A DNA stretch of 64,000 nt from the NCBI RefSeq assembly GCF_902459585.1, contig NZ_CABPSC010000008.1:1-64000 (forward strand), in the 5' to 3' direction. The position numbers and the translations under genes are program-made. The DNA is from Pandoraea nosoerga (GTDB lineage Bacteria > Pseudomonadota > Gammaproteobacteria > Burkholderiales > Burkholderiaceae). Under the pieces are notes generated by a model. It saw only the letters and a program-made list of their open reading frames with translations. It had not been told where the DNA came from and did not search any database. The first letter of the stretch is position 1. The number at the start of each line of letters is the position of its first letter. Below are positions 46,144 to 54,822 of this stretch, one piece after another.

Positions 46144-47244
46144 ATGCAAAAGACATACGATATCGCCGTCATCGGCGGCGGCCTCGTCGGCATGGCGATT
46201 GCCTACGGGCTCGCCAAGCGCGGGCAACGCGTGCTCGTGTGCGACGGCGAGGACAATTCGCTGCGGGCCGCACGCGGCAATTTCGGGCTGGTCTGGGTGC
46301 AGGGCAAAGGCTCGACCTGCACCAACTACGCGCGCTGGTCGCTGCATTCGGCCAACACCTGGCAGGGCTTTGCCGACGAGCTGTTCGCGAAGACCGGCGT
46401 GTCGGTCGGCTTTCAGCGTCCGGGCGGCTTTAACATCGCGCAAACGCCCGAAGAGCTTGCCGTCAAGGTCGAGAGCATGCGCCAGTTGCAGGCAGCCGAG
46501 CCGGCGCTGCGCTACGAGGTGCTCGATCACGACGCGCTTGCCGAACGTCTGCCGGCCATCGGGCCCGACGTGGCGGGCGCCATCTATTCGCCCAACGACG
46601 GTCACGTAAGCCCGCTGTACACGCTGCGCGCGCTGTTCGACGCCTTCGAGAAGGCGGGCGGTGAATATGCGCCCAACGTGCGCGTGACCGATATCCGGCC
46701 CGTGGGCGGCGCGTTTCGCGTGAAGATGGGCGACGCGACGATCGACGCCGGACGCGTGGTGCTGGCCGCCGGCCTGGGCAACCGCGAGCTCGCGCCGATG
46801 GTCGGACTCAGCGCGCCGGTCAAGCCACTGCGCGGTCAGATCCTCGTGACCGAGCGCGTCAGGCCGTTTCTCGCCTACCCCACCATCTACGTGCGCCAGA
46901 CCGTCGAGGGTTCGGTCATGCTGGGCGACTCGGCCGAGGACGTGGGCTTCAACGACGGCGTCACGCCCGACGTGCTGGCCGACATCGCGCGGCGCGGCAT
47001 TGCCCCGTTCCCGCTGCTCAGGAACGTGCGCGTCGTGCGCGCGTGGGGGGCACTGCGCGTGATGACGGCCGACGGGTTGCCCATCTACGAGGCGTCCGAA
47101 GCCTGCCCCGGCGCCTTCCTTGCGACCTGCCACAGCGGCGTGACGCTTGCCGCCGCACATTGTGAAACCATCGCGCCGTGGATTCTCGGCGCTGCGCGAC
47201 CCGCGCTTCTGGATCAGTTCTATGCCAAACGTTTCGCTGCTTAA
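46144..47244 (+). CDS. FAD-dependent amino-acid/opine oxidase subunit (HcnC/OoxB-like)
   Basis: A 366-residue D-amino-acid-oxidase-fold flavoprotein with the FAD motif VIGGGLVGMAIAYGLAKRG (residues about 9-27) and a C-terminal FATCHSGVTLAA-type closing segment. With the next two genes it forms the HcnABC, OoxAB or D-hydroxyproline-dehydrogenase type of heteromeric dehydrogenase, where this subunit holds the substrate FAD. Likely substrate: an imino or amino acid, or an opine, brought in by the upstream importer. Glycine (HCN synthase) is possible but less likely given the importer. Confidence 0.88.
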   Translation: MQKTYDIAVIGGGLVGMAIAYGLAKRGQRVLVCDGEDNSLRAARGNFGLVWVQGKGSTCTNYARWSLHSANTWQGFADELFAKTGVSVGFQRPGGFNIAQTPEELAVKVESMRQLQAAEPALRYEVLDHDALAERLPAIGPDVAGAIYSPNDGHVSPLYTLRALFDAFEKAGGEYAPNVRVTDIRPVGGAFRVKMGDATIDAGRVVLAAGLGNRELAPMVGLSAPVKPLRGQILVTERVRPFLAYPTIYVRQTVEGSVMLGDSAEDVGFNDGVTPDVLADIARRGIAPFPLLRNVRVVRAWGALRVMTADGLPIYEASEACPGAFLATCHSGVTLAAAHCETIAPWILGAARPALLDQFYAKRFAA

Positions 47245-47530
47245 GTCGCTGGCGCGCCAGGATGGTGCGACCGTGCGCGTGTTTATCGAGGGCGCGCCGG
47301 TCGATGTGCCGCGCGACATGAATGTGGCCGCCGCGCTGCTGTTCGCCGGCGTGACGGCCTGCCGCACCACTCCCGTGACGGGCAGCGAGCGCGCGCCGTT
47401 CTGCATGATGGGCGTGTGCTTCGACTGTCTGGTGGAAATCGACGGTGTGCCGAACCGCCAGGGCTGCATGACGCCTGTGCGCGAAGGCATGCAGCTGCGC
47501 CGCATGGACGGCGCGAGGAGTGTGGCATGA
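47222..47530 (+). CDS. [2Fe-2S] ferredoxin-like subunit (HcnA-like)
   Basis: A 102-residue protein with cysteines at 61, 66, 69 and 82 (CMMGVCFDC and GCMTP), the ligand pattern of the small iron-sulfur subunit of HcnABC-type dehydrogenases. The start at 47222 overlaps the preceding gene by 23 bases, and its stop overlaps the next start by 4 bases, so translation of the three subunits is coupled. It should carry electrons between the two flavin subunits. Confidence 0.9.
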   Translation: MPNVSLLKSLARQDGATVRVFIEGAPVDVPRDMNVAAALLFAGVTACRTTPVTGSERAPFCMMGVCFDCLVEIDGVPNRQGCMTPVREGMQLRRMDGARSVA

Positions 47531-48960
47531 GTGCAAAGCGCGTCGACCTGTTGATTGTGGGCGCCGGCCCGGCCGGACTGGCCGCGGCGCTCGAAGCGAA
47601 GCGTCATGGGCTCGCGCCGCTCGTCATCGACGAGAACGCGCTGCCCGGCGGACAGATCTATCGCAGCGTGAGCCGCTCGCCGCTGGCCGACCCCGGCGTG
47701 CTCGGGGCGGACTACCTGCGCGGCCGCACGCTCGTCGATGCGTTCTGCGCGCAGGACATCGCTTACTGGCCGCAAACGCTCGCCTGGCAGATCGGCGCCG
47801 ACCGGCGCGTGTGCGTGACGCGGCAGAGCCCGGGCGGCGGCACGCTGCAGATCGAAGCGGGCGCCATCGTGCTCGCGACCGGCGCGCAGGAGCGCCCATT
47901 CCCGATTCCGGGCTGGACGCTGCCTGGGGTGATGGGCGTGGGCGCGGCGCAGACGCTGCTCAAGGCTTCCGCGCTCGTGCCCCAGGCGCCGGCGGTGCTG
48001 GCCGGATGCGGGCCGTTGCTCTATCTGTTCGCATGGCAGCTGATCAACGCCGGGGTGCCGGTTCGCGCGATTCTCGACACGGCCGAAGCGAGCGGGCGAC
48101 GCGAGGCGTTGCGCCATGTCGGCGGCGCGCTGCGCGCACCGTCTTATCTCATGAAGGGCTTCAGGCTGCTTCGCGCGATTCGTGCGGCCGGCGTGGAGCA
48201 CGTGAAGCAGGTGCGAGCATTGCGGGTGGTCGGACAGACGCGCGCCGAGGCCGTGGAGTATGTCGTGGACGGCCGCACCTCGCGCATCGACACCGAGATG
48301 GTGCTGTTGCATCAGGGCGTGATTCCGAACACGCAGGTCACGCGCTCGATCGGCTGCGAGCATGTCTGGGACGAGGCGCAGCTGTGCTGGCGCGCGCGCA
48401 CTGACGCATGGGGCGAGACGAACCTGCCGGGCATTTTCGTCGCGGGAGACGGGGCCGGCATCGCAGGTGCGCTCGCGGCCGAGCCGTCGGGGCGGCTTGC
48501 CGCGCTGCAGGCGGCGACGCGTCTGGGCAAGCTCGACGCAACCCAACGCGACTCGCGCGCGCTCACCTTGCGCCGCGAGCTCCGCGCGCACACGGCGATC
48601 CGTCCGTTCCTCGATGCGCTCTATCGGCCGGCCGAGGCGTTTCGGGCGCCGGCCGACGACAGCACCATCGTCTGCCGCTGCGAGGAGGTCACGGCCGGCG
48701 ACGTGCGCAAGATGGCGGCGCTCGGCTGTGTGGGCCCGAACCAGACGAAGAGTTTTTCGCGCTGCGGCATGGGGCCGTGCCAGGGGCGCTTGTGCGGCCA
48801 GACGGTCGCCGAACTGCTGGCCCAGGCGCAAGGGTGTGCGGTGCCCGAAGTCGGCTACTACCGGATTCGGCCGCCGATCAAGCCGGTCACGCTCGGCGAG
48901 CTGGCGAATGCGGTCGAGACGCCGGCGTTTCAGAGCGAGCGGGCGGGCTTTCCCAAGTAG
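47527..48960 (+). CDS. FAD/NAD(P)-type oxidoreductase subunit with BFD-like iron-sulfur domain (HcnB/OoxA-like)
   Basis: A 477-residue subunit with an N-terminal FAD motif IVGAGPAGLAAALEAKRHG, the pyridine-nucleotide-disulfide oxidoreductase core with ATGAQERPFPIPGWTLPGVMGVGAAQ, and a C-terminal bacterioferredoxin-like [2Fe-2S] motif VCRCEEVTAGDVR followed by SRCGMGPCQGRLCG. This is the A/large subunit of opine-oxidase or HcnB-type complexes. It ends the three-subunit oxidase unit. Confidence 0.9.
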   Translation: MSAKRVDLLIVGAGPAGLAAALEAKRHGLAPLVIDENALPGGQIYRSVSRSPLADPGVLGADYLRGRTLVDAFCAQDIAYWPQTLAWQIGADRRVCVTRQSPGGGTLQIEAGAIVLATGAQERPFPIPGWTLPGVMGVGAAQTLLKASALVPQAPAVLAGCGPLLYLFAWQLINAGVPVRAILDTAEASGRREALRHVGGALRAPSYLMKGFRLLRAIRAAGVEHVKQVRALRVVGQTRAEAVEYVVDGRTSRIDTEMVLLHQGVIPNTQVTRSIGCEHVWDEAQLCWRARTDAWGETNLPGIFVAGDGAGIAGALAAEPSGRLAALQAATRLGKLDATQRDSRALTLRRELRAHTAIRPFLDALYRPAEAFRAPADDSTIVCRCEEVTAGDVRKMAALGCVGPNQTKSFSRCGMGPCQGRLCGQTVAELLAQAQGCAVPEVGYYRIRPPIKPVTLGELANAVETPAFQSERAGFPK

Positions 48961-49032
48961 GCGCAATCTCCGGGGCATCCCGGTCTGCTTCCTTTTTTGT
49001 TTGACGTAGAGAACTTTTTGGAGACGTAGTCA

Positions 49033-49389
49033 ATGAGCGATATTCAACGCCATCACACCAACGCACGCATGAGCCGGGTCGTGGTTCACAACGGGACGGT
49101 CTACATCGGCGGCCAGACCGCGGACGATCGCAGCCAGGACATCACGGGTCAGACGCAGCAGGTGCTGGCGAAGATCGACGGCTATCTGAAGGACGCCGGC
49201 ATCGACAAGTCGCGCCTGCTGTCGGCGCAGGTGTGGCTCAAGGACATCGAGTCCGACTTCGCCGGCATGAACGCCGTGTGGGACGCCTGGACGAGCCCGG
49301 GCAACACGCCGACGCGCGCGACCGTCGAGTCGCGCCTGGCCGCGCCCGATCTGCTCGTGGAGATCGCCGTGATCGCGGCCGCGAAATGA
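49033..49389 (+). CDS. RidA-family enamine/imine deaminase
   Basis: A 118-residue YjgF/RidA protein with the family features GTVYIGGQTADD, AQVWLKDIESDFAGMNAVWDAW and the substrate-binding Arg in TRATVESRLA. RidA proteins hydrolyse reactive imines and enamines to keto acids. It is 72 bases after the oxidase subunits and before a strong terminator, so it is probably the last gene of the importer-oxidase operon, clearing the imine the oxidase makes. Confidence 0.9.
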   Translation: MSDIQRHHTNARMSRVVVHNGTVYIGGQTADDRSQDITGQTQQVLAKIDGYLKDAGIDKSRLLSAQVWLKDIESDFAGMNAVWDAWTSPGNTPTRATVESRLAAPDLLVEIAVIAAAK

Positions 49390-49439
49390 CCGACGCGATG
49401 AGATGAGACGAGACGAGCGGCGTGTCGGCGCGCCGCGCG

Positions 49440-49489
49440 TCCCGAAAACAAAAGGCCTGCGGACGTGCGCAGGCCTTTTGTTTTCGGGA
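49440..49489. terminator. Strong bidirectional terminator after ridA
   Basis: A perfect 22-pair inverted repeat (49440-49461 and 49468-49489) with a 6-base loop. The 3' arm is T-rich and the 5' arm is A-rich, so it can act in both directions. It starts 51 bases after the ridA stop. Confidence 0.9.
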
Positions 49490-49606
49490 CATGCGCAGCG
49501 CGAGCGGTGCGCAGGCATAATGCGCGTGGCGGCGCACAGGCCGCGACGTTTCATCGCGCGGCTCGCCCCCCGGGCCGTTCCCGAGCACGCCTCCCAATCC
49601 GGCGAC

Positions 49607-50737
49607 ATGAAGGACCCATCGACCTACCCGCTGCCACGCTCCTCGACCCAACGGGGGCGGGACTTCTCGCGCCGCGTGCTGGGACTGCGAAGCCTGGGCT
49701 GCGCGCTGAGCGCCGTCACCGTCTTCACGGCGATCCGGCATGCCGGCGGCTCGCACCCGTTCGGACATCTCGGCTACGGGGTCTGGGCGCTCAACGCGTT
49801 TCTGTGGCCGGCATTCGCGCATGCCATCGCCATGTCGTCGTCCGACCCGATCGCGGCCGAGCGGCGCAATCTACTATGCGATTCCGCGTTCGGCGGCGGC
49901 TGGGTGGTCGCCATGCAGTTCAGCGGCGTGCCCTCGGCGGTGCTCGTGTCCGTCCTGCTGATGCACAACGCGTCGGCAGGCGGCTATCGCCTGTTGCGCG
50001 ACGGCGTGCTCGCAATGCTCTGTGGCGGCGTGCTCGCGGGCGCGGTCCTCGGCTTCTCGTTCAGGGCGACCATCGCGCTGCCTGAACTGCTCGCGAGCCT
50101 GCCGCTGCTGCTGGTTTATCCCACGCTCGTCGGTCTCACGAGCTTCCGGCTCGCGAAACGCCTCACGCAAAGCGAGCGGACGCTAAGGCGCATCAGCGAG
50201 CAGGACGATCTCACTTCGCTGCTCAATCGGCGCTCCTGGATGCGCGCGCTCACGACCTGTTACACCGACAGGCGTGTCGGGCGCGTCGGACGTGTCGGGT
50301 GCACCGGTCCGGCGAGCATCGCGCTCATCGACATCGACGGCTTCAAGGAGATCAACGACGTGCACGGGCACCTGCAAGGCGATTCGCTGATTCGCATGCT
50401 CTCCGGTGTGCTGGCGAACCAACTCGGTGCTCAGGACATCAGTGGCCGGTATGGCGGCGACGAGTTCTGCGTGTTGTTCGAGGGGCAGTCCGCCGAAAAG
50501 GCGCGCAAGAAGCTCGAGCGGGTGCGCGCGGCGTTTGCCGAAGCGACGCGCGGGCTGGACCCGTCCGGCGCGGTGACGCTGAGCGTCGGGCTGGCGAACT
50601 ACGAGCCCGATCTCGGTTCGCCGACGGCCTGGCTGGCGCTGGCCGACGGCGCGCTCTATGCCGCCAAGCGCTCCGGCAAGGATCGCGTGGTGATCGCACG
50701 CGCGGGCGGGGGCTTCGAAGGGGCGGTGCTGCCTTAG
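49607..50737 (+). CDS. Diguanylate cyclase with MASE2-like membrane sensor
   Basis: Makes the second messenger cyclic di-GMP. Of 376 residues, 20-180 form a MASE2-type domain with about five to six helices (RRVLGLRSLGCALSAV at its start), and 195-370 a GGDEF domain with an intact RYGGDEF (GGDEF at 283-287). The inhibitory I-site RxxD is missing its Arg (GAQD at 274-277). A repetitive Val-Gly-Arg insert lies at residues 223-231. ATG 49607 gives the usual short cytosolic tail. Its stop codon falls within the first unit of a tandem repeat. Confidence 0.88.
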   Translation: MKDPSTYPLPRSSTQRGRDFSRRVLGLRSLGCALSAVTVFTAIRHAGGSHPFGHLGYGVWALNAFLWPAFAHAIAMSSSDPIAAERRNLLCDSAFGGGWVVAMQFSGVPSAVLVSVLLMHNASAGGYRLLRDGVLAMLCGGVLAGAVLGFSFRATIALPELLASLPLLLVYPTLVGLTSFRLAKRLTQSERTLRRISEQDDLTSLLNRRSWMRALTTCYTDRRVGRVGRVGCTGPASIALIDIDGFKEINDVHGHLQGDSLIRMLSGVLANQLGAQDISGRYGGDEFCVLFEGQSAEKARKKLERVRAAFAEATRGLDPSGAVTLSVGLANYEPDLGSPTAWLALADGALYAAKRSGKDRVVIARAGGGFEGAVLP

Positions 50738-50869
50738 GCGGGCAGGGCGGCGCTGCCTTAGGGGGCAGGGCGGCGCTGCCTTAGGGGGCAGGGCGGCGCT
50801 GCCTTAGGGGGGCAGGGCGGCGCTGCCTTAGGGGGGCAGGGCGGCGCTGCCTTGGGTGGGCAGGGCGGC
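50728..50869 (+). repeat. 23/24-bp tandem repeat (six copies) after the GGDEF gene
   Basis: Units start at 50728, 50752, 50775, 50798, 50822 and 50846 and read GCTGCCTTAGGGGG then CAGGGCGGC with small G-run length changes. Each unit contains CTGCC and GGCAG, so each can form a small hairpin. The first copy contains the GGDEF gene's last codons and stop. The array separates it from the convergent Crp/Fnr gene. Confidence 0.95.
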
Positions 50870-50881
50870 GAACCCCGGCCG

Positions 50882-51553
50882 TCACATCCCGAATTCGCGC
50901 AGCCCTTCGAGGTCCAGAATCGTCAGCACGCCGTAGTCAACCTTCACGAGGCCCGCCTGTTCCAGCACCTTGAGCGCCAGATTCACCCGCTGGCGGGACA
51001 CGCCCGCGAGATAGCTCAGCTCTTCCTGCGAGATCTGCACGGTGTTGTCGTCCGACGGATAGAGGTTCGGATTGAACATGGACGACAGTGAACGGGCGAC
51101 GCGCGCGTCCGTGTCGAGCAGCCGCTCGTGCTCGACGGCTGCGATGAACTGCCCCAGGCGCTCGTTGAGCTGCAGCGTAAGAAAGCGGTTGAACGGGATA
51201 CTGGTATCGAGCAACCAGTCGAACGTGGCGATGGGCATGTGGGCGAGCACCGAGTCGCGCAGCGCCATGACGTCGTACTTCCGGATTTCGTGCTTGAGCA
51301 CCGACCCCTCGCCGAACCAGGCGCCGGCCGGCACCCCCGTGAAGGTGACCGACTTGCCGCTGGCCGACACGGTCGTGATTTTCACCAGACCCTCGATGAC
51401 GCCGAACCAGGCGTCGGTAGGGTCGCCCTTGCGGCAGACGTAGCCGCCGTTCTCGACGGGGCGGACCTGGATCTCCGACACCACGCGCTCGCGCTGCTCG
51501 GGCGTCAGCCCTTGCGCCCACGCGCTGCGCTGCAACAGGGTTTCGAGCGACAT
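50882..51553 (-). CDS. Crp/Fnr-family transcriptional regulator
   Basis: A 223-residue regulator with an N-terminal cyclic-nucleotide-binding-like beta-roll (GYVCRKGDPTDAWFGVIEGLVKI and GAWFGEGSVL), a dimer helix, and a C-terminal winged helix-turn-helix (ISQEELSYLAGVSRQRVNLALKVLEQAGLV). It lacks the cysteine cluster of FNR, so it is not an iron-sulfur oxygen sensor. It is divergent from the acyl-CoA synthetase gene, so control of the ligase-importer cluster is plausible. Minisatellites flank it on both sides. Confidence 0.9.
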   Translation of the reverse strand: MSLETLLQRSAWAQGLTPEQRERVVSEIQVRPVENGGYVCRKGDPTDAWFGVIEGLVKITTVSASGKSVTFTGVPAGAWFGEGSVLKHEIRKYDVMALRDSVLAHMPIATFDWLLDTSIPFNRFLTLQLNERLGQFIAAVEHERLLDTDARVARSLSSMFNPNLYPSDDNTVQISQEELSYLAGVSRQRVNLALKVLEQAGLVKVDYGVLTILDLEGLREFGM

Positions 51554-51722
51554 ATAGGGATTTTCCCTCGATTGTCATCCGGGTGACAAATCCGCCGTGG
51601 GCCATGAGGTATCTTCGCCTTGCCGGACAACGACGAGACACAGCACGCTTGGCGCGCAAGCACGGCGCCGAAGCACAAGTATAGAAGCTGCCCGCTGTCC
51701 GGCATAGCCGTCGCGCCGTACT

Positions 51723-51800
51723 GCAGGACCACAAGGCAGGACCACAAGGCAGGACCACCAGGCAGGACCACAAGGCAGGACTACAGGGCAGTACCACAAG
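51723..51800 (+). repeat. 13-bp tandem repeat (six copies) in the crp/ligase divergent region
   Basis: Six contiguous units of GCAGGACCACAAG, with single-base changes in units 3, 5 and 6, in the 368-base gap between the Crp/Fnr gene and the acyl-CoA synthetase gene. The array would lie in the promoter or leader of one or both genes. No other feature was found in this gap. Confidence 0.95.
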
Positions 51801-51921
51801 AACAGTGCGTCGTTTGCCGACGCGAAACGCATCAGCAGCGTGCTACGCGCACGCGCGCCGACCGAGCCACGCCACTGCCCCTCGACGGACGTCGAAACGT
51901 GGCGAGACACAGGAGACAGGC

Positions 51922-53895
51922 ATGCACGAGCGGACCACCTTCCCGCGTTTGTTGCTGGCGCATGCGGCCACACGAGGCGCCGAGATCGCCTATCGGGAAA
52001 AAGACCTGGGGATCTGGCAGTGCTGGAGCTGGCAGGAAGCCGCGCACGAAGTGCGCATGCTCGCGTGCGCGCTCGCCGCCGCGGGCTTCCGGCGCGGCGA
52101 CAATCTGGCCATCGTCGGCAACAACCGCGTTCGGCTGTACTGGGCAATGACCGCGGCGCAAGCGCTCGGGGGCGTGGCGGTGCCGCTGTATCAGGACGCC
52201 GTTGCCGCCGAGATGGCCCACGTGCTCGAAGACGCCGAGATCGACTTCGTCATCGCCGAAGACCAGGAGCAGGTCGACAAGCTGCTCGAGCTGCGAGAGC
52301 GCGTGCCGCGTCTGTCGCACATCATCTACGAGGATCCGCGCGGGCTGCGCAACTACGACGCCGCAGGCTTGCAATCGTATGACGCCGCCCTCGCCCAAGG
52401 GCGCGCGTTCGACGCGCAGCACCCGCGCTACTTCGACGACGCGGTGGCCGCGGTCTCGCCCGACGACACGGCAACGATCCTCTACACGTCCGGCACGACG
52501 GGCAAGCCCAAGGGGGTATGCCACTCGCACGCCGGCCTGATCGGCGCGGCCCGGCACGGCAGCGAATTCGACCGGCTCGGCCCGGGCGACGAAGTGCTGT
52601 CGTATTTGCCGATGGCCTGGGTCGGCGACCATCTGTTCTCCTACGCGCAGGCGCTGGTCGCGGGTTTCACCGTCAACTGCCCAGAGTCGCCGGACACGAT
52701 CGCCACCGATATGCGCGAGATCGGGCCGACGTACTACTTCGCGCCACCGCGCGTGTACGAGAACGTGCTCACGCAGGTCATGATCCGCATGGAGGACGCG
52801 AGCCGCCTGAAGCGCAGAATGTTCTCGCACTTCATGGCGGTGGCGAACCGTTGCGGGGCGGCCGTGCTCGACGCACGCCCGGTGCCGCTCGTCGACCGGC
52901 TGCAGTACGCGCTGGGCAATCTGTGCGTGTACGGCCCGCTGCGCAACACGCTCGGCATGAGCCGTATCCGCACGGCGTACACCGCCGGCGAGGCCATCGG
53001 CCCGGACCTGTTCCGCTTCTACCGCGCCATCGGCGTGAATCTGAAGCAGTTCTACGGGCAGACGGAGACATGCGCCTACGTCTGCCTGCAGCCCGATCGC
53101 GAGGTACGCTTCGACAGCGTGGGGCCGGTCGCGCCGGGCATGGAAATCAAGATTGCCGAGAACGGCGAAGTGCTCGTGCGCGGCGTGGGACTGCTCAAGG
53201 AGTACTACAAGCGCCCGGACGCCACACGCGAAGCACTCGACGAAGCGGGCTACTTCCGCACCGGCGACGCCGGCATCATCGACGCCGACGGGCATCTTCG
53301 CATCATCGACCGCGCCAAGGATGTCGGCAAGCTCGCCTGCGGCTCGCTGTTCGCGCCGAAATACATCGAGAACAAGCTCAAGTTCTTCTCGTACATCAAG
53401 GAAGCGGTGGCCTTCGGCGACGGGCGCGATAACGTCTGCGCGTTCATCAACATCGACATGGACGCCGTGGGCAACTGGGCCGAGCGCCAGAATCTGGCCT
53501 ACGCCGGCTATATCGACCTGGCCACCCACCCGCGCGTGGCGGAACTCGTTCTTGGCTGCATCGAGCAGGTGAATGCCGATCTGGCGCGCGAGCCGGCTTT
53601 TGCCGCCGCGCAGGTCCATCGCTTCGTGATTCTGCACAAGGAACTCGATCCGGACGACGACGAACTCACTCGCACGCGCAAGGTGCGCCGCGCGTTCATC
53701 GCGCAGAAGTACGAGGTGCTGATCGACGCGCTCTACACCGGCAAGACCTCGCAGTACGTGCAGACGCGCGTGAAGTTCGAGGACGGTCGCGAGGGCAGCG
53801 TGAGCGCCACGCTCGCCATCCATGCGGCGCGCGTGATCGGCGCTCGCTCCCCGGCCGACGATCCTGCGCCTGTGCGCTTGCGTTGCGCGGCCTGA
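51922..53895 (+). CDS. AMP-binding acyl-CoA synthetase (long-chain/aromatic type)
   Basis: A 657-residue ANL-family ligase forming acyl-CoA from a carboxylate, ATP and CoA. The P-loop YTSGTTGKPKG is at residues 188-198, the FYGQTE motif follows in the middle, and the C-terminal hinge reads GYFRTGDAGIIDADGHLRIIDRAKD; the terminal Lys motif is TRTRKVRR. The long-chain FadD15/FAA-like subgroup fits by length and by FAPKYIENKLKFFSYIKEAV. ATG 51922 follows AGGAGA. It starts the ligase-importer operon, so an imported fatty or aromatic acid is the probable substrate. Confidence 0.9.
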   Translation: MHERTTFPRLLLAHAATRGAEIAYREKDLGIWQCWSWQEAAHEVRMLACALAAAGFRRGDNLAIVGNNRVRLYWAMTAAQALGGVAVPLYQDAVAAEMAHVLEDAEIDFVIAEDQEQVDKLLELRERVPRLSHIIYEDPRGLRNYDAAGLQSYDAALAQGRAFDAQHPRYFDDAVAAVSPDDTATILYTSGTTGKPKGVCHSHAGLIGAARHGSEFDRLGPGDEVLSYLPMAWVGDHLFSYAQALVAGFTVNCPESPDTIATDMREIGPTYYFAPPRVYENVLTQVMIRMEDASRLKRRMFSHFMAVANRCGAAVLDARPVPLVDRLQYALGNLCVYGPLRNTLGMSRIRTAYTAGEAIGPDLFRFYRAIGVNLKQFYGQTETCAYVCLQPDREVRFDSVGPVAPGMEIKIAENGEVLVRGVGLLKEYYKRPDATREALDEAGYFRTGDAGIIDADGHLRIIDRAKDVGKLACGSLFAPKYIENKLKFFSYIKEAVAFGDGRDNVCAFINIDMDAVGNWAERQNLAYAGYIDLATHPRVAELVLGCIEQVNADLAREPAFAAAQVHRFVILHKELDPDDDELTRTRKVRRAFIAQKYEVLIDALYTGKTSQYVQTRVKFEDGREGSVSATLAIHAARVIGARSPADDPAPVRLRCAA

Positions 53896-53952
53896 CGTGA
53901 GCGGCGTCCCCCTTCATCGGCACCGAGCCGCAGCGAATTCGCGGGAGTTGGC

Positions 53953-54777
53953 ATGAACGGCACGACCAGCAGCAATGACAGACGCAAGACCGGCGACGTA
54001 CTGCTCGACCTGCAGCACATCAGCCTGTCGTTCGGCGGCGTGAAGGCGCTGACCGACATCTCGTTCAACGTCCTCGAGCACGAGATCCGCGCGATCATCG
54101 GGCCGAACGGCGCGGGCAAGAGCTCGATGCTCAACGTGATCAACGGCGTGTATCACCCCCAGCAGGGCACCATCGTGTTTCGCGGGCAGGTTCGCCAGCG
54201 CATGCATCCGACGGCAGCCGCGCGCCAGGGCGTGGCGCGCACGTTCCAGAACATCGCCCTGTTCAAGGGCATGAGCGTGCTCGACAACATCATGACGGGG
54301 CGCAACACGCAGATGCGCTCCGGCCTGCTCGCCACGGCCGTCTGGTGGGGACGCGCCCGGCGCGAGGAAATGGCGCATCGCGAGAAGGTCGAGGAGATCA
54401 TCGATTTCCTCGAGATCCAGCACATTCGCAAAACGCCGGTCGGCCGTCTGCCATACGGGCTGCAAAAGCGCGTCGAGCTCGCCCGCGCGCTGGCCGCCGA
54501 GCCCGAGCTGCTGCTGCTCGACGAGCCGATGGCGGGCATGAACCTCGAGGAGAAGCGCGACATGTGTCGCTTCATTCTCGAAGTCAACGAGGAGTTCGGC
54601 ACGACCATCGTGCTCATCGAGCACGACATGGGCGTGGTGATGGACATCTCCGATCGCGTGGTGGTGCTCGATTACGGCAAGAAAATCGGCGACGGCGCGC
54701 CGGGCGAAGTTCGCTCGGACCCGGAGGTCATCCGCGCCTATCTGGGCGCAGCGCACGGCGCGGCCGCCGCGGCGTGA
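53953..54777 (+). CDS. LivG-type ABC importer ATPase
   Basis: A 274-residue ATPase with Walker A GPNGAGKSS, Walker B LLLDEPMAGMN and H-loop IEHDMGVV. The signature motif reads LPYGLQKRVELARAL, the usual LivG-like variant. It lies 57 bases after the acyl-CoA synthetase gene and before the LivH permease, so ligase and importer share an operon. Confidence 0.92.
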   Translation: MNGTTSSNDRRKTGDVLLDLQHISLSFGGVKALTDISFNVLEHEIRAIIGPNGAGKSSMLNVINGVYHPQQGTIVFRGQVRQRMHPTAAARQGVARTFQNIALFKGMSVLDNIMTGRNTQMRSGLLATAVWWGRARREEMAHREKVEEIIDFLEIQHIRKTPVGRLPYGLQKRVELARALAAEPELLLLDEPMAGMNLEEKRDMCRFILEVNEEFGTTIVLIEHDMGVVMDISDRVVVLDYGKKIGDGAPGEVRSDPEVIRAYLGAAHGAAAAA

Positions 54778-54822
54778 GCGGCCGCGGCCGCCCGGCTTCG
54801 TGTTCGCGATAGGGAGACATCG

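Noticed and set aside
46144-48960. Hydrogen cyanide synthase hcnABC
   Set aside because: The subunits are related, but the gene order (C-like, A-like, B-like), the linked importer and RidA fit an amino-acid or opine oxidase better. The HCN role is not excluded by sequence alone.
44221-48978. 1585-codon open frame on the minus strand
   Set aside because: It runs antisense to the whole importer-oxidase operon, whose genes have clear domains. Its product is Arg/His/Gln-rich with no domain, a usual artefact of high-GC codon use.
50882-51553. FNR-type oxygen sensor
   Set aside because: The N-terminal and internal cysteines needed for the FNR iron-sulfur cluster are missing; only one cysteine is present.
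50728-51800. Possible CRISPR array
   Set aside because: The repeats are contiguous 23/24-base and 13-base units without spacers, and no cas genes are near; these are minisatellites.
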